64,000 nt of DNA from Dendrobium chrysotoxum (Eukaryota; Streptophyta; Magnoliopsida; Asparagales; Orchidaceae): assembly GCA_019925795.1 (NCBI GenBank), contig CM034307.1, positions 62,186,864-62,250,863 on the forward strand, written 5' to 3'. Numbering within the stretch: the first letter of the stretch is position 1; the number at the start of each line of letters is the position of its first letter. Under the pieces are notes generated by a model. It had not been told where the DNA came from, ran no database searches, and worked only from the letters and a program-made list of their open reading frames with translations. Positions 50,483 to 61,537 of this stretch are shown piece after piece. Position numbers and translations under genes: made by a program.

Positions 50483-51930
50483 ATGGCAAGAAGAAAGGTA
50501 GAAGTGTTCGAGCGGAAGATCGCTGAAATTTTGGATCTCCAAACTCAAATTTCGGATTTCAAAAATCAAATTCCAGCCATCCACGAGAAGATCAATGAGA
50601 AATTTTTCATCGTGGAGGAGATGTTGAAGATGTTGCTCGAGGGCTAACCCAAAAAGACATCGTCGGAGGCAAGAGAAGCCACCGGCAACCGAGGAAGTAA
50701 GGAAAATCCTAATCCGATTAGGCGAAGGGAAGACCAGGAGGTGGAGATTTTGGAGGGAGAAGAGAGAATGCCTCCTCTAAAGCCTATTCCTAAGGAGGAG
50801 TCAGCTAGGGGTATGGAGATTGGAGGGGTGTTGAATTTGAAAGGAAAGAAGCTGAAATTGAAAGAAGAGGGGTTGATTATAATCAGAGGGGTGCTGAATT
50901 TGAAAGGAGAGAGACTGAATTTGAAAGGAGAGGAGCTGATTATGATCGAAGAGGTGCTGAATTTGAAAGGAGAATATGAAATTTTGACGAAGGGTTTGGG
51001 TACAAGCATAGAAGGGATGATCTGGACATTTGGGGGGAACCACCCATTGGGGAATGGGAAATTATGGAGGAAATAGGGGGAATGGAGGAGATTCGAGGGT
51101 GAGCAAGCTGAAGATGCCTATTTTTGAGTAGATGATGCATATGGATGGATATACAGGATGGAAAGGTACTTTACTATCAATAGTTTAACAGAGGAGGAGA
51201 GATTGATGACAGTTAGGATGTGCTTAGAGGGGAAAGCGTTGGCATGATACCAGTGGAGGGATGATAGAGGCATTCTATATGGACCTGGAGGGAGTTTAAG
51301 GACTGCTTGTTAGAACGTTTTCAAACCAGCAGGGGAGGGGACTTCTAAGAGTAGTTCTTCGCTCTCATATAGTAGGGGACAGTGGTGGAGTATCGTGAGC
51401 AGTTTGAGCACCTGGCCAAATGACTTGACCGACTTCTAGAGATTATACTGGAGGGGAACTTTATGAAAGGACTCAAACCAGAGATTCGGGTGGCAGTTAG
51501 AGTGATGAGGTCTCGTGAATTGGGAGAGACTATGGAGCTAGCCCAGTTAGTGGAGGATCAAAGGCACTTGAATAAAGGGGCGGGAGGCAGTCGCTCAGGT
51601 GGTTCGTACAAAATGACCAGCACCTTTTTGGCATCCATGGAGTCGACACCGAGTATTCTTAGGGAGATCCCGAAGGAGAAGACTGCAGGAGGGAGAACTG
51701 AGAAAAATTTCAGGAAGCTCACAGAGATGGAGTTATAGGAGAAGAGGACGAAGGGACTATGTTTCAGATGTGATGAGAGGTATGCACCAGGACACAGATG
51801 TAAGGATCGAACTCTAGGTTCTCACCATTTGTGATAACAAGGAAATTAAGGAGGGAGCCGTACAAGAGGATGAAGTAACAGTTTCCGTCTTTCCATCTTT
51901 CGGACAAGGTGAGTCTTTGGGAGGGGGGTA
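50483..51930 (+). pseudogene. Gypsy gag with heptad repeat and zinc knuckle
   Basis: Begins MARRKVEVFERKIAEILDLQ at 50483, with an in-frame TAA near 50645. A basic/acidic region follows, then seven perfect heptads at 50827-50973 (GVEFERK, EAEIERR and so on). Capsid-like sequence follows (KLKMPIFE, WHDTSGG-type and FMKGLKPEIRVAVRVMRSRE, ELAQLVEDQRHLNKG), then the CCHC knuckle CFRCDERYAPGHRC at about 51763-51804. Many stops and shifts. The family is known to continue into protease and RT after the knuckle, which are absent here. Confidence 0.87.
50827..50973 (+). repeat. 21-bp tandem repeat coding seven heptads in gag
   Basis: Seven 21-bp units with consensus GG(A/T)GCTGAATTTGAAAGGAGA encode GAEFERR-type heptads with glutamate and arginine at fixed places, as expected for a charged coiled coil. 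Confidence 0.88.
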
Positions 51931-51931
51931 T

Positions 51932-54464
51932 CGATAGTCCGGTCCCTTCTGGACAGGTCATTGGGCTAGTCCCTCCTGGACCGGCCAAGAATTACATGAG
52001 GCGGGAGAGGTGGAACAGCGGATGAGTCGAAACAGGCGTGCGCTTGGAGGAGTTTCGCACCCTTTGGGGTGTGACCTGAGGGGATTCAAACGGGAAGGGT
52101 AGGAGGGAAAAGGAAGAGGGGAGGGGGGAATGTTTTGGTATTTGACTATGTTTTATATACTTTAAGTAGTTTATTTAGGCTAGGGTTCAATTTTTATGCT
52201 TGTATTTGCTGAAATTAGGTTTTCTTAAGTTGTGAGGGGTCTATCCTATAATACCCAAAATGTTCCAAAAAAAAAAGTAAGCAAAAACTCTCTCTAAATG
52301 TTCAATTAGTTTCATTAAAATTCTACTTTTAATTTTGAGCATTTTGATAAAAGTATATGTGCCAATTAGAGGAACAACTATTTCAAATTTCTTATTTCAT
52401 TAACAGTTAATTGATCTAAGTTAACTGACTTTTAATTTTATAACTATAGCAATCATTACATTATCTATTTCTATTACTGTAGCCTTGACACTTAGCTATG
52501 CATGCGTTGGGCTGATTTTAAGATGCAGGAAATCAACGGCTGGGAGAAATCTGAGTGAATTAGCTGAATTAGGAATGAATTTTATATTGCTAAGTGGAAT
52601 TCCTTCTTTAACTAGAGCCATTTTCCCCTCTTAGTCATGATGCTATCTTGCCTTTGAAGCAATTTTCTTCTACCGAGTGAGCCAGAGGTGGGGAGGCGGA
52701 AAGAAAGGGGTTTTGAAGCCATTGCTTTGCTGAAAACTTCAAACCGTTTGCTGAGAGGGAGCAGGTGCTGCTGGACAAGAGCTATTGCAAGCTGCTGTGG
52801 GGAGAATTTCAGCAAACTAAGGTAAGGAAAAGTTAGGTACCTGCCATAGTTAGGGGCTGGAAGTATTATTTAGCTGAAATTAACTGCTGGTTGCAAATTC
52901 CAAGATTTATGTTACTAAATACTAGTGAAGGAAAAATAGGTAAAGGACTGCTGTGGCTGCTGTTGGGCTGCTGTGTGTGGCTGATTTTTGAGGTAATGAA
53001 AGGTAGGAAGGAAGTTTAGTATTGTAGAAAGCTAAAAGAATCAGTAATTATATTTTTTGTATTAGTGTGTGCAGAAATGGTAAATAGAATAGTAAAAACT
53101 GCTGCTAGTTGCTGAAATTAGTATATATTGTTGCTGAAAATGAATTTTTGAATGCTGAGTGAATACTGAGTGTGCTGAATTTAGTAGGAACAGAAGAAAG
53201 AAAGAAAAGAGGAAGATTAGGAAGGAGAAAAGGAAAGATTGTGGGCTGAATGAGGAAGAGTACAATTGAGGTGGTGTACAAAAGGAGAAGAAATCAGGAT
53301 TTAGAAGAACGAGTTCCAAGTGAGGTGAGATACTCAAACAATGCATAGAAAGTGAAAATTTTATAAGTTGTGAATTCATATTTATTATGTTATGTTATGA
53401 TAGCATTTGTTTCTGTTAATTCCAGTTTTGTTGATTCTTTAAATAATAATGATTATATGAGCACTGTATGATTGTGAGAAATGAATGATGATGGAAAAGT
53501 GAAATAAGTCATATATGGGGGATAGACCCGCACAAGTAAAGGCGAAAGACCTGACGAGGTAAGCCTACACTCTCAATTCTAAAAGTGAGAATTTGGACCT
53601 AACCTTGAATGAGAGAGCAGCTTCAATTCTAAAAGTTGGGAATTTAGATTCAACCTTGAATTGGAAAGCTGAAAGGGTGTAAAAGCTTATAGAAATCATA
53701 TGACTTGTTTAAAGGTGTTGAACAGTTGGCACGATGGACAGTACTGCTATGCATTTCTTATGATCAGTATGGCATTTCAATGTGTGTTCTAACCATGTTA
53801 GTAATGTTAAGCATTTCTTAATTGTTAATAATGTTATTATTATTTCTTATACATTGCTTGTGTATTTCATTGAGTCCTAGCTCATTTGCAGAGGTTGTAC
53901 TGCAGGAAAAGGAAAGGAGCCCGTAGGGCAGTAAGAGGGGGTGACTATCTTTCTTTTGGTGTACATACTTTTTAGGTGTATGGAGGTTCAAGTGTAAGCT
54001 GTACAAAGACTTTTGGGTATGTAAGTAAATTTTAAAGGTTTTAGTAAACCCCTGTTTAAATCAAGATGTGTATTTTATTTGAGGTATATGATATATGCTT
54101 CATATTATAAAAATCTTGATGTGTTATGATTAGTTGTGTTATGATAGTTTGAATAGACTTCTTTTTACTTATCTAATTCTGATATCAGCATTTCAGAATG
54201 GGGGTAAGTAAGAAGATGTCTATTTAGATTTTTCTTCTCTGTCGCACTCTAGCTTGACTGGGGGGGGGGGGGGGTCAAAATGGGGTGTGACATATCCGGC
54301 GGCTAAGAATTTGGGAGAGTCGGATCTTCCTCTCCAATTGAAGATCCAATTATATCTTGTTATTTTCTTTTATACTTCTTGCAATTGAAAGTTTCGTGGC
54401 GTGTTCTTCCCAAATTCTTCTTGCGGTTCGCTGATTTGGTGAAAATTTCATCTACTTCCTATTA
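51932..54464 (+). repeat. 3' LTR of the gag-only gypsy, split
   Basis: About 482 bp of LTR once the nested 2,046 bp plus the 5-bp duplication is removed. Its parts are 51932-52246 and 54298-54464. Confidence 0.85.
52247..54292 (+). mobile_element. Solo LTR-like insertion, 2,046 bp
   Basis: Flanked by a perfect TATCC duplication (52242-52246 and 54293-54297). The ends are TATAATACCC and GGGTGTGACA, an imperfect inverted pair. Read on the minus strand it begins TGTCACACCCC like the gypsy LTR group, so on the plus strand it is in the coding orientation of that group. The left end is TA where TG is expected. No internal domain. A 15-G run lies near the right end. Confidence 0.85.
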
Positions 54465-54920
54465 GTTATGCATGAAGAAAGTAGAAAGAAAGTGATGATG
54501 GGATCTAAGGAACAACCCGCATCAATATTGGATACATCTGACCTTGATGTTCAATCATCTAACAGTAATGGTGGAGATCATTAGAAACGGGAAAGACCTT
54601 TGTGTGATTACTACAAGAAACTAGGTCATTACAAGGAGATTTGCTGGAAGCTCCATGACAAACTAGCTAATTGAAAATCAAAGCCAGGGTTTGATAAAGA
54701 CAACAAAGTACATGTGGCTTCCAACTCGAAGAGCGCTCCTATGCCTGAGCCTAGCTCATTTAACAAATAGTAGATGGATTTGGTGCAGAAATTATTTAGT
54801 TAAATTTACAGTGGTAGCATTAATGGGACAAGTTTGGTTGCTCAAATAAATTCAAATACTACCTTCATTATTAACAGAGGAGAAATGAGGCCATGGATAG
54901 TCGACACTAGTGCTTCTGAT
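54465..54920 (+). pseudogene. Copia gag end, zinc knuckle and protease start
   Basis: Reads EESRKKVMMGSKEQPAS, then the knuckle CDYYKKLGHYKEICWKLH, in which the second ligand Cys is Tyr, then VQKLFS and WIVDTSASD, where the protease active site DTGAS has become DTSAS. The protease is interrupted after ASD by the MITE and resumes with HMTGD at 55549. Confidence 0.88.
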
Positions 54921-55548
54921 TAGGGCTGTCAAAATCAGGTCACGGGTTGGGTTCGGGTCCAACCCGGAACTGACCCGAAACTGTTCAACCCGACCCAAAC
55001 TCGACCCATTTTTAAAAACTGGTCGGTTTTTCGGACCCAAACCCAACCCGCTTCAAGTTCAGGTCAACCCGAACCCGACCCGTTCGCGCGTTTATTCAGC
55101 CAAATTACGTAAATGGGCCGCCGCCGGCTTGTTGTTCGCGCGCTTATTCAGCCAAATCCCGTAAATCGGCCGCCGCTGTGATCCTTTCGCGCGATTATTC
55201 AGCCAAATCCCATAAATCGGTCGCCACAGGCCTGCATTTCGTGCGCTTGTTCAGCCAAATCCCGTAAATCAGCCGCCAGGCCCCCAACGGTGCCACCGAC
55301 CTCCGTTCTCACACAATTATTCAGCCAAATCCCATAAACCGGCCGTCGTTAACTGCGACGGGAGTCATGCGATGCGACTCACGTCAGTCAAGGAGCGGTT
55401 AACGGGTCAAAATCGAGTTGCTTTCGGGTTTATGGGTCAACCCGAACCCAACCCGATTTTACGCGGGTAGAAATCCCTGACCCGAACCAAAATTTTCTGG
55501 TCGAGTTCGAGTCGGATTTTCGTGTCGTGTCAAATATTGACACTCCTA
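54921..55548. mobile_element. hAT-like MITE in the copia protease
   Basis: Termini TAGGGCTGTCAA and TTGACACTCCTA are an imperfect inverted pair of the TAGGGGTGTCAA type seen in plant hAT MITEs. TGAT flanks both sides and degenerates beyond, consistent with a damaged 8-bp target duplication. The outer parts are CGGGT/ACCCG-rich and the centre holds a minisatellite. There is no coding; the frame 54910-55164 is incidental. Confidence 0.82.
55080..55350. repeat. Five-copy minisatellite inside the MITE
   Basis: TTATTCAGCCAAATCCCGTA followed by AATCGGCCGCC recurs five times at about 52-60 bp spacing (near 55091, 55144, 55195, 55249 and 55318). Confidence 0.88.
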
Positions 55549-55866
55549 ATTGATCACATGACAGGAGATGCTGCTCTTCTCCAAAATTACAAGCCAAGTA
55601 GTGGTCACTTGTCCATTCATATTGTTGATGGTTCAAATTCTAACATTGCCAGAACAGCTTCCATCCAATTTACTAAAGAATTGTATCTTAACTCTTCCAT
55701 CCATGTTCAAAACTTAGATTATAATCTTTTGTCCATTAGCAAATTTGCTCTTGACTTTCATTGTATTAGTAAATTTTATCCAAACTTATATGTTTTTCAT
55801 GACTTGAAATCAGGATTGTATTTTTGTCTTGTCGGAGACTCATATCATAGGATCCTTATGCTTTTC
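55549..55866 (+). pseudogene. Copia protease end and pre-integrase region
   Basis: Reads HMTGDAALLQNYKPSSGHLS, IHIVDGSNSNIA, LNSSIHVQNLDYNLLSISKF and KFYPNLYVFHDLKSG, open to 55866. This is the standard copia link between protease and GAG-pre-integrase domain. Confidence 0.9.
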
Positions 55867-56915
55867 TGAAAATATGTAAAACCACATAATGAGCACATAG
55901 CCCGGCAAGTAACTAAAATCTTACAATTGAAATCAATGCAAGATAAAAGAGAACAATATGCTATAAATATTTAAAGAAATATATACATCAATGTCTATAT
56001 TAATTATCTGTATCAATTTATCCTTCTATAATTCATCACATCTCAATCCATTATATTATCAGTCATAATATCAGTAACAGTTAGCAGTACTAATGCCAGT
56101 AACAATATTAATATCATGATCAATAACGTTAAATAATGTTAATGATAGTAAACAGTATTAGTGTCAGTCACAATATTAGTACAGTGTTCATAACAGTATC
56201 GGTATCAGTGTTCAGATATTCAATGAATGCATCTTAAGGGTATCTTGCTCCTGACTTATGACCTTCCAATCAGTCACCCCTTATAACTCTCAATCAATAT
56301 ACTCCTTATAACTCCCCTTGAATCTCGTGAATCAGTCGTCCCGACTCCTTATAATTCTCAATCAATATTCAGCTTCTTATGACTCCCAATTAGTGAATCA
56401 CATTGATGAGTAGGGTATTACTTGGAGTTATCATATCATGTATCTGATATCATTTAGTACTTCATTTAAAATGCAATAAATTATATCAAATCTTTCAGAA
56501 TGATCAAATCTATAACTTATCTAAACTTGTATGGTGAAAATTTATGAAATCAGGAGATAATGCAATTTTTGCAGATTTAGTAGAGAGAAAATTTGTAGAA
56601 ATCAAAATCATTGAAAACATAAATAAAACATTAGTCACTTATAATGAAAAAAACAAAATCTGTAACAAGAATGACTGATAAATATGATTCAAAGATTTTT
56701 CTCTCTTTTCTCTTATTTCCCGCTTTCAATTTCTTCCTGGCCAAACAACCAAGTGAAGAAGTCGAGGGGGTGAGGCAGGTATATATATATTGTTCATGGC
56801 CTGGCGGCGCAGCGCTCACCAGATCTGCGCCAAAATGCTCTACTTCAGAATTTTTATATTTTTCAAAAAAATTCATTTCACATATTTAAGTTATTACATT
56901 AGAGTCTGTTAGAAT
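55867..56915. mobile_element. Unclassified 1,049-bp insertion in copia
   Basis: Copia sequence stops at CTTTTC and resumes at CTTTCAATATTG. TTTTC (55862-55866) and CTTTC (56916-56920) match at 4 of 5 bases, suggesting a 5-bp duplication. The insert starts TGAAAATATG. It has AGTAAC/AATATTAGT-type imperfect repeats (56060-56200) and CTTATAACTC repeats (56270-56390). A TATATATATTG string is at about 56781. No coding. A solo LTR is plausible but the right end does not read CA. Confidence 0.5.
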
Positions 56916-58164
56916 CTTTCAATATTGTATCCAATTCCAATGTCAATAAAAATAGTGAAATTGTATTATTACACTATCGTTTTAGTCATCATAGCTTTGT
57001 TTATCTTGCAAATTTGTTTTTCAAATTATTTATTAATAAAAGTCTAATATATTTTCATTATGAAACTTGTTAGATTACAAAGCATACTTGAACAATATAT
57101 CCTCAAATTCTATACAAACCTTCAACTGTATTTTTTATCCATAATGATGTGTGGGTTAGGATAAAAAATGTTTCTGGCACTTGATGGTTTGTGATATTTG
57201 TTTATGATCATTCAGGGGTAACTTGGGTTTTCCTTATGAAAGAAAAGTTTGAGTTCGGACAAATTTTTCTAACATTCAATCTTATGGTTCAAAATTAATT
57301 CAATTCTAGAATTCAGGTACTCAAGTCGGGCAATGTTAGGGAATGCTTCACTAGTAATCTCAATACCTACCTTCAAAATCATGAGATTATCCACATAAGT
57401 TTTTTTGTTGAAACCCTTTAACAAAATGGGTTGGCTAAACGCAAGAATAGACATCTCTTGAAGGTTGTCTGATATCTTAAAAAAAAATGTTTTCCTCTAA
57501 TGTTTCAAGTTTTTTTTTTGTTTGGGGGGGGGGGGGGGGGGAGTTATTCTAACAGCTACCTATTTGATCAATCGTATGCCATCCAGAGTCCTTAATTTTC
57601 AATCTGCACTTCAGATTCTTCTGAAAAAATTTTCTCACATCCATGTAGCTTCATTCGATTTACCACTCAAGGTATTTGGTTCCATGACATTTGTTCATGT
57701 GTATCCTCAACACCGTAGCAAATTTGATCCTAGAGCCAATAAGTATATTTTTCTAGTGTACTCTCCAACTAAAAAAGGATACAAGTATTAATCTCTAAAA
57801 AATAAAAGATTTTACACCACCATGGATGTCTCTTTCTTTGAACATGTGTCATATCACAAATCTCATGTTCAAGAGGAGAGCATAATAAACATCAAGTTTG
57901 AGAGTTATTTCTTGAGTTTGTGCACTTTGCCAACTCAAAGTCACCAAGTTCTTCTCAAACCGTGCTTGTGCTCAAAGACAATAAATAAGACTGATCCACA
58001 CCCATGCGTTCAGTCATCAGTCCAGCCCATAAATGTTTCTTCTCCCATGCTTGCTCAATCTGTGGTTCCACAACTTTATAATAAGAATTTTCATGTCTAC
58101 ATTAGGAGAAAGGAAAAGGGAGAGCTAGAGCACGGATTACAGCTAGCATGTGGCCAAGATATTG
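56916..58164 (+). pseudogene. Copia integrase
   Basis: GAG-pre-integrase: SNSNVNKNSEIVLLHYR and SHHSFVYLANLFF. Integrase core: VWVRIKNVSGT, VYDHSGVTWVFLMKEK, LKSGNVRECFTSNLNTYLQN, then ILTATYLINRMPSRVLNFQS, PLKVFGSMTFVHVYP and SKFDPRANKYIFLVYSPTKK. The catalytic Asp in the second motif is changed (LKSGN for LKSDN). An 18-G run at 57524-57541 replaces a few codons before ILTATY. The coding ends in CGQDI at the next insertion. Confidence 0.88.
57524..57541. repeat. Poly-G run (18 G) in copia integrase
   Basis: It lies exactly where related elements read a short Trp-Gly-Glu-type segment; expansion or assembly error. Confidence 0.85.
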
Positions 58165-59995
58165 TGATGAGGACATTAGAGATCAGCGGCTACGATCTGG
58201 AGTTTATTTTTTGATGTGTTTTATGTACTAGTTTATTTTATATTTCTATTTTTCCCATTTTACCCCTAGTGGTGGTCATGTGGTGTTGTAGCCCGAAGGG
58301 CATTTTAGTCATTATTTCTTTTCTTTTCATGAGGCCAATTTATAGGCTAGTTCTCTTATATTTTGGGTTAAGCATGATGATGAATAAAATTTTTGCGTTT
58401 TACTCTTGTGAGAGTTTGAGGGTTCTTGGAGAGAGCTTGGAGAAAGTCCCTTAGTGAAGGGCAACGGATCACCCACCAACCTTGGAAGAGTCCGGGTTCG
58501 TGGTTTTTTTATCTTTTATTCCCTATCTTTTTTCTTCTCTCTTTTCCCCCTCTCTCCCTAGCCGCGGCCTAGGTTTACCTCCACCCCATAGCCGCCGGCC
58601 ATCCCAAACTCCCAACCCCTTAAAGTCGTCGGCCACTCATACACCACCTTCCGTTTTCCACCTCCACACCACCAAGACATCTCCCTCCCAATCTTTGCCG
58701 CCAGCCAAGCCCATTTCTAACCATTTCTTTTCTTTCCCTAACCCGCCGGCCATCACCACAGCCCCAAGCCGTCGGCCTTCCCAAATCCTTCCCACCGTTG
58801 GACTCCCCTAAGTCCCCTCACCACCAGCCTCCCCTAGCTTCCACTAGTCGCCGGCCCCTCCACCCATTACTCTTGAATTTTGAATTTCAAAATTTAAATC
58901 TACCTTAATTACTTTCCTAATTTATCTCACCATTAATTTGGAAAGTTGCATCATGTGAATTCAAATTTATATTTGAATTTTAAAGCTTTCCCTATTAATA
59001 AACTCAAATTAGGAAACCTCCCAATTCTATTAAATCTGAATTCAATCTGAGATTTAATGATAATCACTAATTAAATTCCCCCGGGCCCACATACATTGAA
59101 TCTAGACATATTAAACCTCTCCCCATATGGCCGGCCCGCTCTCTATCCCCTTTCTCTCTCCACTTTGTCACCTAGCCCTAATTAAACGCCTCTTAATTCC
59201 CCTTGGTTGCCGCCCCTCCTTCCCCCCTTCTATCTAATTAATTTCCTTCCTTAAACCCTCAAATCAAGCCCTCACTAATCTCTCCTAAATCTGGTCCTCT
59301 CCACTGAAGTCCACAATAACGTTTCCCACTGATTTTCAAAATAACCTGCTAGCTGTCCATGCATTCCAGCAGGAGAATCCTGCTGTCCAGAATTTCTGGA
59401 GAGTCTAAACGGCTGCCAATGCTCTCATAGCAGCTGTCCAGTCATTCCTGGGTGCTGTCTAGAAGAATTTCAGCAATAGAAACAACAGTTCTGCTGCTCC
59501 GAAGTCCTCCAGCTGCTGCCCCAATTCGCCGAACAGGATCCAGGTTGTTGTCCAAAGGAGACGACTGTCCTGACCGGAAAGACCTTCTAGTTGCTGCCCC
59601 AAAGCCCCCAAATCCAGGATTCAGTGAACTCTTTCCCTCACTCTTTTATTTTCCTAGTTACTTTCAATTGTGGAATTAATTGATTCACTGAGATCGTGTT
59701 AGTCCTCTGCTAAAGCCTAGTAAATTATAGAGTTGTATGAGGGATCATTCATAGTACTAATCTCATTGTTTGTCTAGGGATCTCTTGTTGAAACTTTCCA
59801 TGTATGCAATGTTAGATTAATTGATTGTTTTACGGTCATAACTCCTATGCATGTGATTTAGCCTAAGCTTATATCACCGCTCTTTGTGTTTTATTTTATC
59901 GTTCGAAATCACTATAAAGATATAATTATTGTGCTCTGAATATTAAGCATGTCGATTCCTTAATCTAACAATCCTTGCATGTACGTTCTAGATCA
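58165..59995 (+). mobile_element. Solo LTR, TGATG...GATCA family, 1.83 kb
   Basis: Begins TGATGAGGACATTAGAG and ends GTTCTAGATCA, flanked by perfect TATTG (58160-58164 and 59996-60000). It matches the solo LTR at 9461-11356 in its first 150 bp and in its CT/CCGG-rich leader. Removing it rejoins the copia frame as GATATTGACTC. The frame at 58482-58811 in its CT-rich leader is not a gene. Confidence 0.9.
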
Positions 59996-61180
59996 TATTG
60001 ACTCAATTTCAAGTCCACCTGAAGAAAACATAGGTACGAATAAGGCTAGAGATGTGTCAATTCCCAACATTGATGCTCTGCCATGTCGATAGCATTGAGG
60101 AAGGATGTTAGGAGATGTACAGATCATCCAATTGGGAATTATGTTACTTTTGAAGGGCTTTCACCATCTTATAGAGCATTTGCTACTTCTCTTGATGATA
60201 TTTAGGTTCCTAGCACAATACAAGTGGCATTAAAAAATTCAGAGTGGAAGAAGGCAGTATAAGATGAGATTGATGCACTTGAGAAGAGTGGAATATGGAC
60301 TATTACTGATCTTCCAGCTGGGAAAAGGCGTGTTGTGTACAAGTGGATTTTCACTATAATTAGTTGAGAGATTCAAGGCTCAATTTGTAGCTAGAGGATT
60401 TCCCCAATCCTATGGGATAGACTATCAAGAAACTTTTTTGCTCTTGTTGCAAAGCTTAACACTATCAAAAAATTTCTCTCATTGTGTTTTAACTATGATT
60501 AATACTTGCAACAACTGGACATAAAAAATGTCTTTCTAAATGGTGACCTTGAAGAAGACGTCTACATGGAAATCCCACCTGATTTTGAAAAAGTATGGCA
60601 AAGAATCAGGTTTGCAAACTCAAGAAGTCCTTGTATTGTTTTAAATAATCTCTCCGATCCTGATTTGACAGATTCTCAAAGGTTATTTGGGAGCTAGGCT
60701 ACATACAGGGTCAAGCTAATCATTCTCTGTTTGTTAAGAAATCTCATGCTAGAAAATTGCTATATTGATAGCCTATGTCGATGATATTATTCTATTTGGG
60801 AATGATGTGGAGGAATTACAAAATTTGAAGTATTTGTCAGAAGAGTCTTGGAATGAAAGTGGCTACGATCAAGAAAGGGCATTACTGTTTCTCAAATGAA
60901 TATATTCTTGATCTTCTTAAGGAGACCAACATGCTTATATGCAAACCTGTTGATACTCCTATGAACAGTTGAAAGAAAATTGGCAGTGAGAAAGAAAGTA
61001 CATCTATAAACAGTGGGAGTTATCCGAGATTTGTTGGACATCTGATCTATCTTTCACACACTTAGCCATATATTGGTTTTGCAATGAGTTTTGTAAGTCA
61101 ATTCATGCACAGCCGTACAAAGGAACACATGGAAGTAGTCTACAAGATTCTTAGATACTTGAAGATGACACCGGGAAAAG
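59996..61180 (+). pseudogene. Copia reverse transcriptase
   Basis: Shows SPPEENIGTNKARDVSIPN, then WKKAV and ALEKSGIWTI-type RT start, RFKAQFVARGFPQSYGIDYQ, QLDIKNVFLNGDLEEDVYME, and AYVDDIILFGND with YVDD at 60774-60785. Then comes LGMKVATIKKG-like sequence, RFVGHLIYLSHT and AMSFVSQFMH. Multiple stops and indels. Same family as the remnant at 241-1110. Confidence 0.9.
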
Positions 61181-61537
61181 GCTTATTCTTTAGAAAGAAA
61201 GAGAATCGTGACACTGAAGTTTATTCAGGTGTAGATTAGATAGGAAACATCATTGAAAGACTGTCAACTTTTGGGTACTTATATTTTTTTGGGGTAATCT
61301 TATTATCTATAGGAGTAAGAAGCAATCCGTAATAGCTAGAAGTAGTGCTAAAGTTGAGTATAGAGCACTGGCACTAGAAATTTGTGAAAGGATTTGGTTA
61401 AAATGGGTTTTTAGTGAACTATGACAAATGAGTTCATCTTTTATTCTGATGATATATGATAATCAAATAGCTATCAACATAGCTAAGAATCTCGTGCATC
61501 ATGACAGGACTAAGCACATTGAAATTGACATATATTT
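61181..61537 (+). pseudogene. Copia RNase H, first part
   Basis: Reads RSKKQSVIARSSAKVEYRAL and ALEICERIWLKW, then DNQIAINIAKNLVHHDRTKH and IEIDIYF, where the next solo LTR is inserted. Confidence 0.9.

Larger units (their letters stand above)
49915..54464 (+). mobile_element. Gag-only Ty3/gypsy element nested in the copia gag
   Basis: 5' LTR 49915-50325 (TGATAG...CTATCA), internal region 50326-51931, 3' LTR 51932-54464 (ending CTATTA and split by a 2-kb LTR). The flanks GTTAG (49910-49914) and GTTAT (54465-54469) match at 4 of 5 bases. A degenerate primer site TGGTATCGTAGT lies at 50329. A GGGAGGGGGG polypurine tract precedes 51932. Between zinc knuckle and polypurine tract there are only about 120 bp, so all of pol is missing. 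Confidence 0.88.
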
